A stretch of 64,000 bases of DNA from Schizochytrium sp. CCTCC M209059 (taxonomy: Eukaryota > Sar > Bigyra > Thraustochytrida > Thraustochytriidae). Each line of letters begins with the position of its first letter. Position 1 is the stretch's first letter. This document shows, piece after piece, positions 9,869 through 20,019 of the stretch. The translations under genes and the position numbers were made by a program. The notes under the pieces are model-generated. The model was not told the DNA's origin. It saw only the letters and a list, made by a program, of their open reading frames with translations, and ran no database searches. Where the stretch lies: positions 345,214 through 409,213 of the forward strand of contig KN805372.1 in NCBI GenBank assembly GCA_000818945.1, given 5' to 3'.

Positions 9869-11605
9869 ATGCTCAAGGAGGACGCGGTAGAAATCAAGGT
9901 TAACGAGGCACAGCCTGCCGAGCTCGAGGCGGCTCATGCGCAACAACTGGAAGAAGATGCCTCAAGTAGCCTTCCGATCGGCGTTGTTTTGCCAGAAAGC
10001 GACCTTCCGGACAACGTAGACAGTGAGAACGCTTTGGCAGAGGTGCCTCGTCAGTACCTTTCCAACCTTGCCAAGCGACCGTTGCTTCTCGTGGATGCTA
10101 GTGGCGACGCGCATACCTACATGCTGCGGCCATGGTCCTGCGTGGTTCTCATTCTCCTCATGGAGTTGCTGGAACGCCTCTCCTTTTACGGCATCAACTT
10201 TACGCAAACCGCATACCTGACTGGCACGTATGGACCATGGAGCCCGGAGCTTACCTCAACGGAAGCAAGCTCGTGGGTCATGACATCGACAGCAGTTGCA
10301 TACTCGATTCCATTTCTTGGAGCAATCATCTCGGATGGCTTTCTTGGCAACTATAAGACCATCCTCCTTTTTTCGGTGGCAGTCTACATTCCTGGTCTTC
10401 TCATCATTGCTTTGTGCACTAATGAGAGCATTTTCCCCTCGGGCGTGTATCCTACGTCCTTGCTCGCAGCTGGTCTTCTGGGTCTATATCCGATTGGAGC
10501 CGGTGGCATCAAGGCGTGCGTAAATGTGATGGGGGCGCAGCAGTTCCACCCCATTCTGCAGAAGAAGCAAGTCTCGAGGTACTACGTCTGGTTTTACATG
10601 TTCATCAACATTGGTGCGCTTGCAGGAGGAATCGCGATTCCAATCATTATGCAATCCAACGTCTTTGCGGCCTACATGATTCCGGTGGTCGGTCTTAGCC
10701 TCGGCGTCATCGTCTTTGTTCTTGGAACCCCGCTCTACGTGCGCGTGCGAGCGCAAGGGAGCGATATTGTCGAGAGTCTTCGCGCAATGGTCGCGAGCTG
10801 CCAGCAGTGCCCTCCAAGTCTTGAAAAAACCAAGGCAAGCCACGGCGGCAACTACGATGACATTTTCATTGACAAGGTAAAGGTCATTGGTCGACTTGTG
10901 CCCATTATGCTGACTGTTGTGCCGTTCAACATGGCGTATGGGCAAATGTCGAACGTCTTTGTTATCCAAGGTAGCGTCATGCAGCCGGTAGGCTTTATCG
11001 ACGCCTCATGGATGCAAAACTTTGATGCCTTCTCGGTGTTGCTCTCTGGTTTCGTCTTGAGCACCTTTGTGTTTCCATGGCTCGAACGTACGGGTCGCAT
11101 GCCAAACATGCATACCAAGTTTGCAATTGGGTCGGCATTTGGGGCGCTAGCTCTCATTGCTGATGCAATTATTGACTACGAGATCCATGCCGCCTTTGCA
11201 GTCTCTGGAGACAAGCTTTGTGTGCTATGGCAGGTGTTTCCTTTCTTTCTGATTGGAACAGGGGAAATCTTTGCCATCTCGTCTGCATACGACGCGGCGT
11301 TTCAGCTCAGCCCCGTTGGTATGAAGTCTTTTGGCTCTGCGCTGAACTTGTTCATGATTGGGGCTATTCCGAACTTCATTTCCGAGGGCATTCTCAACGC
11401 CTGCGCAGTCTGGTTCACTACCAATGATGGCAGCACGGACCTTTCCACCCTTGAGGCCTACAGCCAGGCTCAAGTTTACAACTATCTCTGGGTTCTGGTG
11501 GGCATTGCCTTTCTTGGCGTCGTTGTGAACCTTGTGCCGCAGGTTCAAGTATTTTACGCTGTCACTGAAGAAAAGGCTGCAGCAATTACCGCAAAGTCAG
11601 TATAA
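9869..11605 (+). CDS. POT/PTR2 family proton-coupled oligopeptide transporter (copy 1)
   Basis: 578 residues, a typical length for a POT (SLC15/PTR2) proton-driven di-/tripeptide symporter in the plasma or vacuolar membrane. Residues 1-88 are a hydrophilic acidic cytosolic tail. The TM1 proton motif ExxER is present as E99-x2-E102-R103 in MELLERLSFYG. The FYMFINIG signature (about 242-249) falls where TM5 is expected. About 12 hydrophobic segments follow, with a longer cytosolic loop near 300-345 (ESLRAMVASCQQCPPSLEK). A hydrophobic segment rich in Phe and Gly (QVFPFFLIGTGEIFAISSAYD, split here: QVFPFFLIGTGEIF then AISSAYD) carries the late GEI.....YDAA block typical of POTs. It is a paralogue of the gene at 15287, collinear along its whole length, so the pair arose by tandem duplication. 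Nitrate- or other-substrate members exist, so peptide specificity is inferred. Confidence 0.93.
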   Translation: MLKEDAVEIKVNEAQPAELEAAHAQQLEEDASSSLPIGVVLPESDLPDNVDSENALAEVPRQYLSNLAKRPLLLVDASGDAHTYMLRPWSCVVLILLMELLERLSFYGINFTQTAYLTGTYGPWSPELTSTEASSWVMTSTAVAYSIPFLGAIISDGFLGNYKTILLFSVAVYIPGLLIIALCTNESIFPSGVYPTSLLAAGLLGLYPIGAGGIKACVNVMGAQQFHPILQKKQVSRYYVWFYMFINIGALAGGIAIPIIMQSNVFAAYMIPVVGLSLGVIVFVLGTPLYVRVRAQGSDIVESLRAMVASCQQCPPSLEKTKASHGGNYDDIFIDKVKVIGRLVPIMLTVVPFNMAYGQMSNVFVIQGSVMQPVGFIDASWMQNFDAFSVLLSGFVLSTFVFPWLERTGRMPNMHTKFAIGSAFGALALIADAIIDYEIHAAFAVSGDKLCVLWQVFPFFLIGTGEIFAISSAYDAAFQLSPVGMKSFGSALNLFMIGAIPNFISEGILNACAVWFTTNDGSTDLSTLEAYSQAQVYNYLWVLVGIAFLGVVVNLVPQVQVFYAVTEEKAAAITAKSV

Positions 11606-12878
11606 GCCATGAAAAGGTATACAGAAACATTCATCGCTTGCTCGGGGATCTTGTACCGATTGCTCGGAGTTTTCGCTTGTATTTTCAAGTCCGGCCGGCC
11701 GTCAAGGTCCATTTCCCAAGTGATGTTACACTCCCACCATTTCACAATTGCTATCTGCAGCGAACAGCAGCTACTTTTTGTGCTGCTTGCGTTTGCAGCA
11801 GCTGCAGCCGTATGCTGCGTGACCGGTGAGATAAACTGGCGTGAGCGCGTCATGCGTGCTGTACCGCTGCACTGCTGATGAGAGAAAACCGAATGTCTCG
11901 TTTAGGGCACTCACCGACTCGCTCGCCTCAAGGACGCCTGGCAGTTTGCTATGGCATGGCTGATGCGCCACACGGACCGTGCCGATCGAGTGCTGCCGAT
12001 TGCTACCGTCTGCTGCGGCCGACGTACATTTTGCTGGTAGGAGCTGCTGCGCGTGCGGCATTCAGGTGCGGCAGTGGTGGTTTGCTTCTGATTCATCGCT
12101 GGTTCGATTACTCGACCCGCCGCTCCGATGATCGACGACGAGCAAGTATAGTCTTGATCACGCCAACGCTTGGAACCTTTGGCTGAGAGACGAACAAGAC
12201 GAGCCAATGGGTGAAAAAATGCGCAAGCAACAACCACAACCAACGCGCGTCGCGAGCAATGCCGAGCGGGTTCCGAGCGAGAGCGAGCGCTCGCATGTCG
12301 CGAAGAAGTAAGCTTTCTGAGGCCCTTCCTCTTTTCTGGCCACCCTCCTCTCACTCCGGCACCCTGGGTAGCTCGGCGTTGGTAAGATGCGGCCAACGAT
12401 TCAGATTTTGCGGTGCGTGCTGTATTCTCCGCGCGCGCACGCTGTGTCGCTTCAGCGACACCGACTCTGCGTCACCGCCAAGCCAGACTCGACGGCGAGC
12501 TGCAGCTGCAGCCTGCACTGCGCTGCGCTGCACTGCTGCAGCTGCTGCTGCGACTTTCTCTCCATCCGTCCCATCTGTTTCATTTCCCCCCGTGTTCACG
12601 CGTCGCTCCGACGAAGCTCCTCCTGACCGCGTTTGTCTGTTGCTGCTGCTAGCGCTGCTGCTAATGCTGCTACAATCGTGGTGCGGATCTTTGCTGTCAC
12701 TACAAGCTGCGGCTGCAGCGCTGTCGCCATGATCATGCCGGTGCTGCTGCACGCCTGGGAAAAAAGGAAGGAAGGCACTTCTCCATCTCCCTCAAGCGAC
12801 ATGCGAGCGAGGCGAGGCTGGGCCGGCGAGGCGAATGTGGAGAAGGAGAAGAGGAGGTCCTCGCAGAGCAAGCACGGC

Positions 12879-12912
<34 letters not shown>

Positions 12913-13823
12913 TCGGAAGCGGAAGCGGAAGCGGCGCGGCGGCACCGGTGCTGCTGGCTGATCTGGCGCGGGCACCCGCAGCGGGCGATGGCAGCTGAAG
13001 TCTCGCCCCACAGCGATTCGGCGCATGAACCGTCTTGCAGTGAACGCGCGCCACGCGCCTCCCGAGCCCAGCCGAACGAGTCTCCGCCGCGCCTCCGCTG
13101 CTCGTCGCGTCCACTCCTACTCCTCGCCTTTGTTTTCGCCTTCGCCCCTCCCCGCCGCCGCCTTGCTGCCGCCTTGCTGCCGCAGCGCCACGCCTCGCGA
13201 GGTCGTGCGGAGCGCAGAATCGACCTCGCTTCGAAGACACGCCGCCGGCCTTGGCCCCGGCCTTGGCGAGGGCGCTGCAGACCATTGCCAGACGCGGCGC
13301 TGCGCTCGCGACAGCGGCTGCGGCTGGCGATGCATGGGCGCCTCCCGCGGCCGCTTCCGCGTGCGAAGCGCCGGTGGTTGCGAGCGTGACCGCTCTGCGC
13401 CAGGCTCTCCGGACTCGGAGCCCTCCCTGGCCATTCAGCGAAGGCGTTCTGGGCAGGAAGGCTCGACGCGACGCGGCCCGGCCTCGATTGCGCGGCCTTC
13501 GACCGGCGTTTGGCGGGCTCGCAAAGCCTGCTCGCTCGTCTCGTCTTGCCTCGCCTCGCCTCCGCGTCTCGTCTGATTTGGTTGCATTCTGGGCTCGCGA
13601 GCGTGAGTCGGCGTGCGGCCTCAAGGGCTGGATGTGGTCGCCAGTGCACCCGGAATGACGATGACGACGACGACGACGAGGGAATGGTGTGGTGAGGATG
13701 GTGAGATTTTTCCAATGGCCCTGAAGGCCGGGCCGAGGGAGGAAAACACGGGGCGCTCAGTCAGCCGCGGTTCATACCATCGCCCGCGCGAGATCGCAGG
13801 CGAGCACGCACGCCTGCACATGC

Positions 13824-13884
13824 GCGTCGCGTCGCGTCGCGTCGCGTCGCGTCGCGTCGCGTCGCATCGCATCGCATCGCATCG
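13824..13884. repeat. (GCGTC)n then (GCATC)n pentanucleotide array
   Basis: About eight GCGTC units followed by about four GCATC units, so the array shows one internal point change spread over neighbouring copies. The same GCGTC pentamer forms a second array at 31891-31928. Confidence 0.9.
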
Positions 13885-15167
13885 CGCCTGCGCGTTTGCG
13901 TGCAGTGCTTGCGTGCGCTCTAGCGCGGTCGTCGCGTCGGAGCTCGCGGCGGTTTTTGCGGCGCGCGGTCAGCGTGAGTCAGGGCGGAGGACGGCCTTAA
14001 GAGCGTGCGTGCCAAGTTCGGTCTCGGCATCGCGAAGAAGGAGGGAGAGAGGAAGCCCCGCAGCCACAAGCAGCAAGGGCATAATGCGCGAGTTCGACAT
14101 GAATGTTCGAGATGATTCCCGGCGCGGCGGCAGCGTGCAAAAAAAACTGGGAAGAGGACCGACATCGAGGAGCGCGACCCGCAGCCGACTCACGATTCGA
14201 AGCCTCCCGGCAACGGCCAGCCCCGCCCCGTCCAGTCCAACCCAGCCTCCGTTGCCGCCACCGCAGACCGGGTCCTCGGGGACGGTCCTCCGAGAAAGCC
14301 CACTCTCGTCTCGATGCTGCTTTTTTGTTTTCCGCTGGAATTGCGTGAGTAAGAAGATACAGGGGCTCCCGCAGCTGGCCAAGTCTGTCGAGGCCTAGCT
14401 GGATCAATCATTCCTCCATTGTTTCAACCATTCATCCGCTCGTCCTCCGTGATATTGAGCGATGCGATCGACTGCGATTGTCATCGAGTGTCCCTCGCAG
14501 CCTCGCGAATTCGGCTCTCGGCGCCGCGCCAGCTGTAAATTTTCCGAGCGCCGTTCGGTCAATCGGTTGGTCGACGGTTGATTGGTCAGTAGGTCGTTTG
14601 ATCGTTCAGCCGGCAGCGATCGGTCGGCAAGTTGGTCGTCCTTGCCGGCGAAGCGAGGCAAGGCGAGACAAGGGAAAATTTCGTTTGATCTTGAGTGGGG
14701 CCGAATGGGTTGGACGCAAATCGAGCAGTCTCGGCAACGCGGCAGAGGTTTGGGACTCGCAGCCAAACATCAGAATGCGCGTGCCGCTCGAGAGCATCTG
14801 AATTTCGCGAACGATCGCCTCGCTGTCGTTGTCGCGGCGCAGGCAGACCTGCCAGTGCGGCGAGCGTGAGCGGAGGCCAAAACAAAAGAGTCCCAGCTGA
14901 GAAAAAAAGGAGAGAATGGTAGTTCTTCCCTCTTGTCTGAGCCCCAAACAAGTGTGACACTTACAGTTAGTCGAGGAAGCTCCTTGGAAACACGCGCAGG
15001 ATTCAGGCACCAAGCGCGTTTAATGAGGATCATACCGACCTAACTGACATCAAGCAGCTGAGCCAACCAAGCAAGCTACCAAACGATCTGTCCATTCATC
15101 CGCCCATCAATTAATCCATCAATCAATCACAGTCGATTACAAGGAGAAGAGCGGGCGAGCAGGCGAG

Positions 15168-15197
15168 CAGGCGAGCAGCAGCAGCAGCAGCAGCATC
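15168..15197. repeat. (CAG)n tract in the leader of POT copy 2
   Basis: GCGAGCAG units grade into about seven CAG triplets roughly 100 bases upstream of the ATG at 15287. Probably transcribed as 5' leader. Confidence 0.8.
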
Positions 15198-15286
15198 AAA
15201 CCCGAAACTCGATCAGCCAGAGAAAGCTCTAGTGTGATCAATCGAAACATCAAGGAAGAAACGAAGCGCGACCCGAGGCAACGAGC

Positions 15287-17035
15287 GTGGCCAAAATGCT
15301 TGGCAAGGAGCAAGACCTCAAGGTCGGGCGATCTGATGTTCCTCAGCAAGAGGAAGTGATGGACTCGGCAACCGTGTCGCCTGAGAACGACCTGCCTGAC
15401 GATATTCGCAGCGAAGACCAGCTCTCGCTGGTGCCCGAAGTATATCGCTCGGATAACCCGGAACGCCCGCTCAAGTCCAAGGATGCGGCAGGCAACGAGT
15501 ACACGTACGTGCTCAAACCCATGTGGTACTGCGTGGTGCTGATCCTTCTCATGGAGCTTCTCGAGCGACTCTCGTACTATGGCATCAACTTTACGCAGAC
15601 TGCCTACCTCACTGGCAGCTATGGAGACTGGAGCCCGCTTTTGGGATCAACGCAGGCTAGCTCGTGGGTTCTCACGTCGACGGCCATCGCCTACTCGGTC
15701 CCCTTCCTGGGCGCCATCATTGCCGATGCCTTCATTGGCACATACTGGACAATCATCGTATTCACGAGCTTTGTCTACGTTCCGGGTCTCTTGCTCATTG
15801 CCCTGTGTGCTCGCGAGCAGCTTTGGAATGGCGTGTACCCGCAAAAGCTTCTTGCGGCGTCTCTCATGGGTCTGTACTCTGCCGGCGCAGGTGGTATCAA
15901 ATCTTGCGTCAATGTGCTGGGAGCGCAGCAGTTTCACCCCCTTTTACAAAAGGCCCAGATCTCGAGGTACTATGTGAACTTTTACATGTTCATCAACATT
16001 GGCGCCATTGTGGGTGGCATTGTTATCCCGCTCATCACGCAGATTAACGTTTTTGGCGCCTACATGATCCCCGTGTGCTGTCTCGCGCTCGGTCTCATCG
16101 CCTTTATTGCCGGAAGTAGGCGGTATGTCCGTATGAAGCCGCAAGGCAGCGATATCTTGGAGAGTCTTAAGGCCGTTGGCGCAAGCTTTGGCCACTGCCC
16201 GCCCAACATGGAAAAGGTCAAGGTCAGCCGAGGCGGAAAGTACGATGATGGCTTTATTGAGAAGGTCAAGATCATTGGCCGTCTGATTCCCATTATGCTC
16301 GCCACGGTGCCTTTCAATATGGCGTACGGCCAAATGGCCAGTGTTTTTGTGATCCAGGGTACCGTGATGCAGAATTCGGGTATGATTGATGCTTCGTGGA
16401 TGCAGAACTTTGATGCGTTTTCGGTCATTCTCTGCGGCCTCCTCATCAGCCGCGTACTTTACCCGTTCCTGGAACGCCGCGGCATGGAGCTGCACATGAC
16501 GACCAAGTTCTCCATTGGTACCTTTTGCGGTGCCCTCGCCATTCTCGCGGACACGATCATTGACTACAAGATTCACTCCGCGTACGAGGCGACGGGTGAG
16601 CCCATCAGCATTTGGTGGCAGATCTTCCCCTACTTTTTTGTCGGTGCCGGAGAGATTTTTGCCGTGTCTTCCGCCTACGACGCTGCCTTCCAAATCAGTC
16701 CCGATGGCCTCAAATCTTTCGGCTCTGCGCTCAACTTGTTCATGGTGGGCGCTGTTCCCAACTTCATCTCAGACGCTATCCTCAACGGCTGCGAGGCGTG
16801 GTTTACCAATGACGCCGGGTCGACAGACATTAGCACGCTCGAGCTCTACGCGCAGTCTAAGGTCTACCTCTACCTCTGGGTGCTCTTCGCGATTGCCATG
16901 TTCGGCACCCTGGGCAACCTCGTGCCCTGGTTTCGGACGTTTTACTCGTGCACCGAGGAGGCCTCGAAAGACCTCGTGCGCGCCTCGCGCAAGACTGTCG
17001 AGAGCAACATCCTCACGGAGTCGCATGCCGTGTAG
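15287..17035 (+). CDS. POT/PTR2 family proton-coupled oligopeptide transporter (copy 2)
   Basis: 582 residues and the closest relative of the gene at 9869. The two proteins align end to end with only small length differences in the N-terminal tail and one loop. The TM1 motif is E90-x2-E93-R94 in MELLERLSYYG. The FYMFINIG signature is near residues 233-240. About 12 membrane segments are visible, with the cytosolic loop near 295-335 and the late GEIFAVSSAYDAAFQ block. The C-terminal tail ends in a short hydrophilic stretch. A Met at residue 4 (MLGKEQD) is an alternative start. Third-position G/C is visibly higher than in copy 1, so the copies are not recent and may differ in expression level. 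Role inferred: proton-driven uptake of small peptides. Confidence 0.93.
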   Translation: MAKMLGKEQDLKVGRSDVPQQEEVMDSATVSPENDLPDDIRSEDQLSLVPEVYRSDNPERPLKSKDAAGNEYTYVLKPMWYCVVLILLMELLERLSYYGINFTQTAYLTGSYGDWSPLLGSTQASSWVLTSTAIAYSVPFLGAIIADAFIGTYWTIIVFTSFVYVPGLLLIALCAREQLWNGVYPQKLLAASLMGLYSAGAGGIKSCVNVLGAQQFHPLLQKAQISRYYVNFYMFINIGAIVGGIVIPLITQINVFGAYMIPVCCLALGLIAFIAGSRRYVRMKPQGSDILESLKAVGASFGHCPPNMEKVKVSRGGKYDDGFIEKVKIIGRLIPIMLATVPFNMAYGQMASVFVIQGTVMQNSGMIDASWMQNFDAFSVILCGLLISRVLYPFLERRGMELHMTTKFSIGTFCGALAILADTIIDYKIHSAYEATGEPISIWWQIFPYFFVGAGEIFAVSSAYDAAFQISPDGLKSFGSALNLFMVGAVPNFISDAILNGCEAWFTNDAGSTDISTLELYAQSKVYLYLWVLFAIAMFGTLGNLVPWFRTFYSCTEEASKDLVRASRKTVESNILTESHAV

Positions 17036-17790
17036 ACGGTCTTCGTACACTATTCTACTACTATCCTACCCTAGTATAAGCTCAAGTCAAGCAAGCTGCC
17101 ATCAGTCATCATGTTCGCCTTCTTCTACTTTCTTCTCCTTGACTCTTCTTCTTATTCTTCTTCTGCGTCTTCACGTTTTTCTCCCTGCGCCAGTTTCCCA
17201 TCTCCGCCGCGTCGACACTGGATCCCGCTCCAAGCCGCCTCCAGCCGTCTCCAGGTCGCATCATTCCGCGAGTATGCACGGCAGGCTGGCGTCCGCGGAC
17301 ACGTGGCAGGCCGCGAGGGTTCGCAATCATTGTGCTCGCGGCTCGTGCGGCCGGATTACAGCGTCGCGCGCGTGCACGCACTCGCTCGCTCCCTGTTAGA
17401 ATCATCTACTAGGCTAGTATCTATACTTCTACTTGCGCCGGTTGGTCGCGGTGCACACCTCCGAGTTGCTCTATACTCGAAAACGGTGGCCGCTGTGCAC
17501 GCGCGACCGGGGCGGATTCTCGATTGGCCGGCCGTTTGCGCGACTGTGCGGCGCGGTTTGCGCGACTTGGAGGGCGCTTTGGCCGACTGGCGAGGGCGCG
17601 GAAGAGGGAAAGGGACAGACTGGGCTGGCCGCGCCGTCGCGGCCTCGCGCCGACTCTGGAGACGGCGCGGGACGCCCGACCTGCGGAGGCGGGAGCGGTG
17701 GCACGCAGGCCGCGGCGGCCGGACGTGCAGGGACAACTCGTCGCGGGCGGGCGGGCGTGGCAGCAGCGAAGCAGGCGGGCAGGAAGGCCG

Positions 17791-17821
<31 letters not shown>

Positions 17822-17877
17822 GCGCGCGCGTGCCCGGGAAGGAAGAAGGCGCTTTCTACACACTTGAAAAAGAACTT

Positions 17878-17990
17878 GAAAGGAAGGAAGGAAGGAAAGA
17901 AAGAAAGAAAGAATAAAAAAGAAAAGAAAAGGAAAAGAAGGGAAAAGCAAAAAAAAAGAGAAAGAAAAGAAAAAGAATAGAGGCCTGTTG
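17878..17990. repeat. Polypurine GA-rich tract
   Basis: A run of GGAA/GAAA units followed by irregular AAAAG units; almost every base on the plus strand is a purine, broken by one T near 17913 and a C near 17948. Such homopurine mirror-like tracts can adopt triplex structure; that is general knowledge, not shown here. Confidence 0.85.
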
Positions 17991-18097
17991 AGGGGAGAGG
18001 AAAAGAAGGAAGGAAAGAATCTGAAAGGACGTGGCGTGCGGGCGCAGATACGAGTTTAGCACGGCGACGTGCACGTGCTGGCGCCTGGGAAAGAAGC

Positions 18098-18099
18098 GA

Positions 18100-18155
<56 letters not shown>

Positions 18156-18158
18156 AAA
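18098..18158. repeat. (GAAA)n tetranucleotide tract
   Basis: About 15 perfect AAAG units, about 390 bases upstream of the MOB start. Second homopurine tract in this spacer. Confidence 0.9.
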
Positions 18159-18545
18159 GAAGGAGGGGCAAGAAGAGCAGGGCTCTCTCCCTCTCTCGAA
18201 GTCTCTCTCTCTCTGTCTCTCTCTCTCTCTTGCAAACACCCATCGCCGCACACGCCTCGCGCCCGCCCGCCCGCCCGCCCGCGCACGCTCGCACGCGTAC
18301 GCCCGCGCGCGCTTCGCTCGCTCGCGCACGTATCGCCTGCACGCATCTCCAGCGCGCGCGCGGCCTCGAAGGGAGGGGCCAGCAGAGCAGGGCAGACACG
18401 GACGGGCCCGCGGCATCCATCCCACTCGACTTTACTTTTTACTAGGCTCGCGCCTGCGAGGGGCAAGCTCGAGTAGGCGGATACGGCGCGCGAGGGCGCA
18501 ACCGCAAAGGACAGGCAAGAAGGGCAGAGAGAAGGGCGAGGCAAG

Positions 18546-19187
18546 ATGAGCGGGAGCCGCAACACGCGGGGAACCTTTGTGGTGCTCAAGCATGCGAACC
18601 AGCGGCGCACAGACCTGAGCAAGTACACGAAGCGCACGCTGGGCATGGGCAACCTGCGTGAGGCCGTGCAGCTGCCGTCCGGCGAGAGCATCAACGAGTG
18701 GATCGCCACCAATATTGTGGACTTTTACAACGAGATTGCCATGCTCTACGACATGTGCTCCGAGGACGCCGAAAAGTTCGTCGAGCCCGGCGAGGGCTTC
18801 CCACCCAACTTTGAGTACCGCTGGGCAGACGGCGGCTCGTCGACGCCTATTCGCTGCAGCTCGCCAGAGTACGCCAACTACGTGCTGGCTTGGATCGAGG
18901 AACAAATTCACGACGTCAGCATTTTCGTAGTTGACGAGAGGGACGACTTTCCCGACGATTTCGAGGATATCGCGCAGAAGATCTTCACACGTATCTTCCG
19001 CATTTACGCGATCATCTACCATGCACACTTTCACTATGTTGAGGAGCAAGGCGCTGCCGAGCATCTCAATACCTCCTTCAAGCACTTTTGCTTTTTTTCC
19101 CACGAACACGGTCTTCTCGACCCAAAAGAGGTTCGCGCTCTTCAGGAGCCCGTTGACCGTCTCCTCGAGCAGTACAATAACTCTTGA
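18546..19187 (+). CDS. MOB1-like kinase activator with degenerate zinc site
   Basis: 213 residues, the normal length for MOB1, which binds and activates NDR/LATS AGC kinases in Hippo/mitotic-exit signalling. Family hallmarks: GMGNLREAVQLPSGESINEW (residues about 36-55), FEYRWADGG, and HLNTSFKHFCFF (about 181-192). In animal MOB1 the fold is held by a zinc on Cys79, Cys84, His161 and His166. Aligning without gaps between the FYNEIAMLY and EYRWADG blocks puts Ala and Glu at the two Cys positions. In the helix FRIYAIIYHAHFHYV, Ile replaces the first His and only the second His remains. The single nearby Cys (YDMCSED) is out of register. The overall fold is still recognisable, so the protein probably folds without zinc or has adjusted. 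The leader is GC-rich and the ATG follows a purine-rich stretch. Confidence 0.9.
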   Translation: MSGSRNTRGTFVVLKHANQRRTDLSKYTKRTLGMGNLREAVQLPSGESINEWIATNIVDFYNEIAMLYDMCSEDAEKFVEPGEGFPPNFEYRWADGGSSTPIRCSSPEYANYVLAWIEEQIHDVSIFVVDERDDFPDDFEDIAQKIFTRIFRIYAIIYHAHFHYVEEQGAAEHLNTSFKHFCFFSHEHGLLDPKEVRALQEPVDRLLEQYNNS

Positions 19188-19341
19188 AGCTCTTTGCGCG
19201 GGCATTACATCGAACATATTCTAAAATCCAAGCTCTTACAACAAGTCCTGCTCTACTCTCAACCCCGACATCCATCCTTTCTAAGCATATAAAAAAAAAA
19301 GGAAAGAAAGAAAGAAAACAACAAAAAAACCACTTCCGCGC

Positions 19342-19379
<38 letters not shown>

Positions 19380-20019
19380 CGTAATACTGATTTACCCCCA
19401 AAAAACACCTGTAGCGGCGAGACATATCTTGCTCAGAATCACAAACACAAACAGAATTTCCAAGTGACTCTTGCTCGGCCCTGTCATGACAATAAGGCTT
19501 CATGCAAATCTCGCACGAATACAATCGGAAATTTCTTCGAACGCGAGCATGCATGCAGGTTCCATTTCTCCATATTTGTGAATTCGTGAGATCCTGACGG
19601 GGCTGTTCCAGCAAGCAAATTGTCGTAATCAGCGCACAAACTCAGATATGCTCGACGCCGCTACAAACTGTTTAAACCCTTGTATCGCTCCTGATTGCCG
19701 AGCTTTCGGAAGACCGTATTTACATCATGACGGCGCTTCTTTTCCTCATTCCCTTTTGCATTTTTGACGATTCTATGGAAAGGAACTCTGCTTGACCTCT
19801 TCTTGCTTCGTTCAGTGGCATCTGCCGCCGTTTTGTTGACAAGAAAGTAGAGCATGGCTGTCCCTGTTTCGACATTCGCCATCTCTATGCATTGCGTTTA
19901 CGCTAGTACTCCGAATCGATGAGCTGCGCGCCGCGCCCGGAAACACTAAAGCAATAAAAGTGAACAAGTTCCTGATGTTTTTGTTTTCGTTCTTGATTTG
20001 TTTTTTGATAAAAATTCGG
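19188..20019. other. Convergent 3' intergenic region, 832 bp
   Basis: Lies between the stop codons of the MOB gene (plus) and the FG-GAP protein (minus), so it holds two 3' ends. It is AT-richer than the coding DNA. A compound CT/CG tract lies at 19340-19381. Small frames here have no family signal. No distinct terminator is identifiable. Confidence 0.5.
19340..19381. repeat. Compound (CT)n(CG)n dinucleotide tract
   Basis: About 12 CT units directly followed by about nine CG units. A compound tract of the same order and phase recurs at 62347-62386. The alternating CG part can adopt Z-DNA. Confidence 0.9.

Larger units (their letters stand above)
11606..15286. other. Long repeat-rich intergenic region between the two POT genes
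   Basis: 3.7 kb with no gene I can support. It holds (GACAGC)n and (GGAAGC)n around 12885-12935, GC-only stretches at 13000-13600, a (GCGTC)n/(GCATC)n pentamer array at 13824-13884, and a (CAG)n run in the last 130 bases before the second POT gene. Open frames of up to 342 codons occur on the minus strand at 12596-13624 and others overlap them on both strands. All are Arg/Ala/Ser/Pro low-complexity and lack domain signal. The last few hundred bases presumably hold the promoter and leader of copy 2. Confidence 0.5.
17036..18545. other. Intergenic, 1.5 kb of simple repeats upstream of the MOB gene
   Basis: Contains (GGCA)n at 17790-17820, a purine-only stretch of G/A repeats at 17878-17990, a (GAAA)n tract at 18098-18158, CT-rich runs at 18180-18232, (CCCG)n at 18258-18282 and Arg-coding GC-rich DNA. 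Frames here translate to Ser/Phe/Leu or Arg/Lys/Glu low-complexity and are not genes. The last few dozen bases are the MOB leader. Confidence 0.55.

Noticed and set aside
12098..12125. T-loop-like GGTTCGATTAC suggestive of a tRNA
   Set aside because: No flanking stem pairing or anticodon arm could be built around it.
12596..13624. 342-codon minus-strand frame in the POT spacer
   Set aside because: Arg/Ala/Ser low-complexity, composed of simple repeats, with several equally long frames overlapping it on both strands.
17356..18425. Ser/Phe/Leu- and Arg-rich frames of 180-354 codons
   Set aside because: They translate (GAAA)n, (CT)n and GC-rich runs and have no domain signal.
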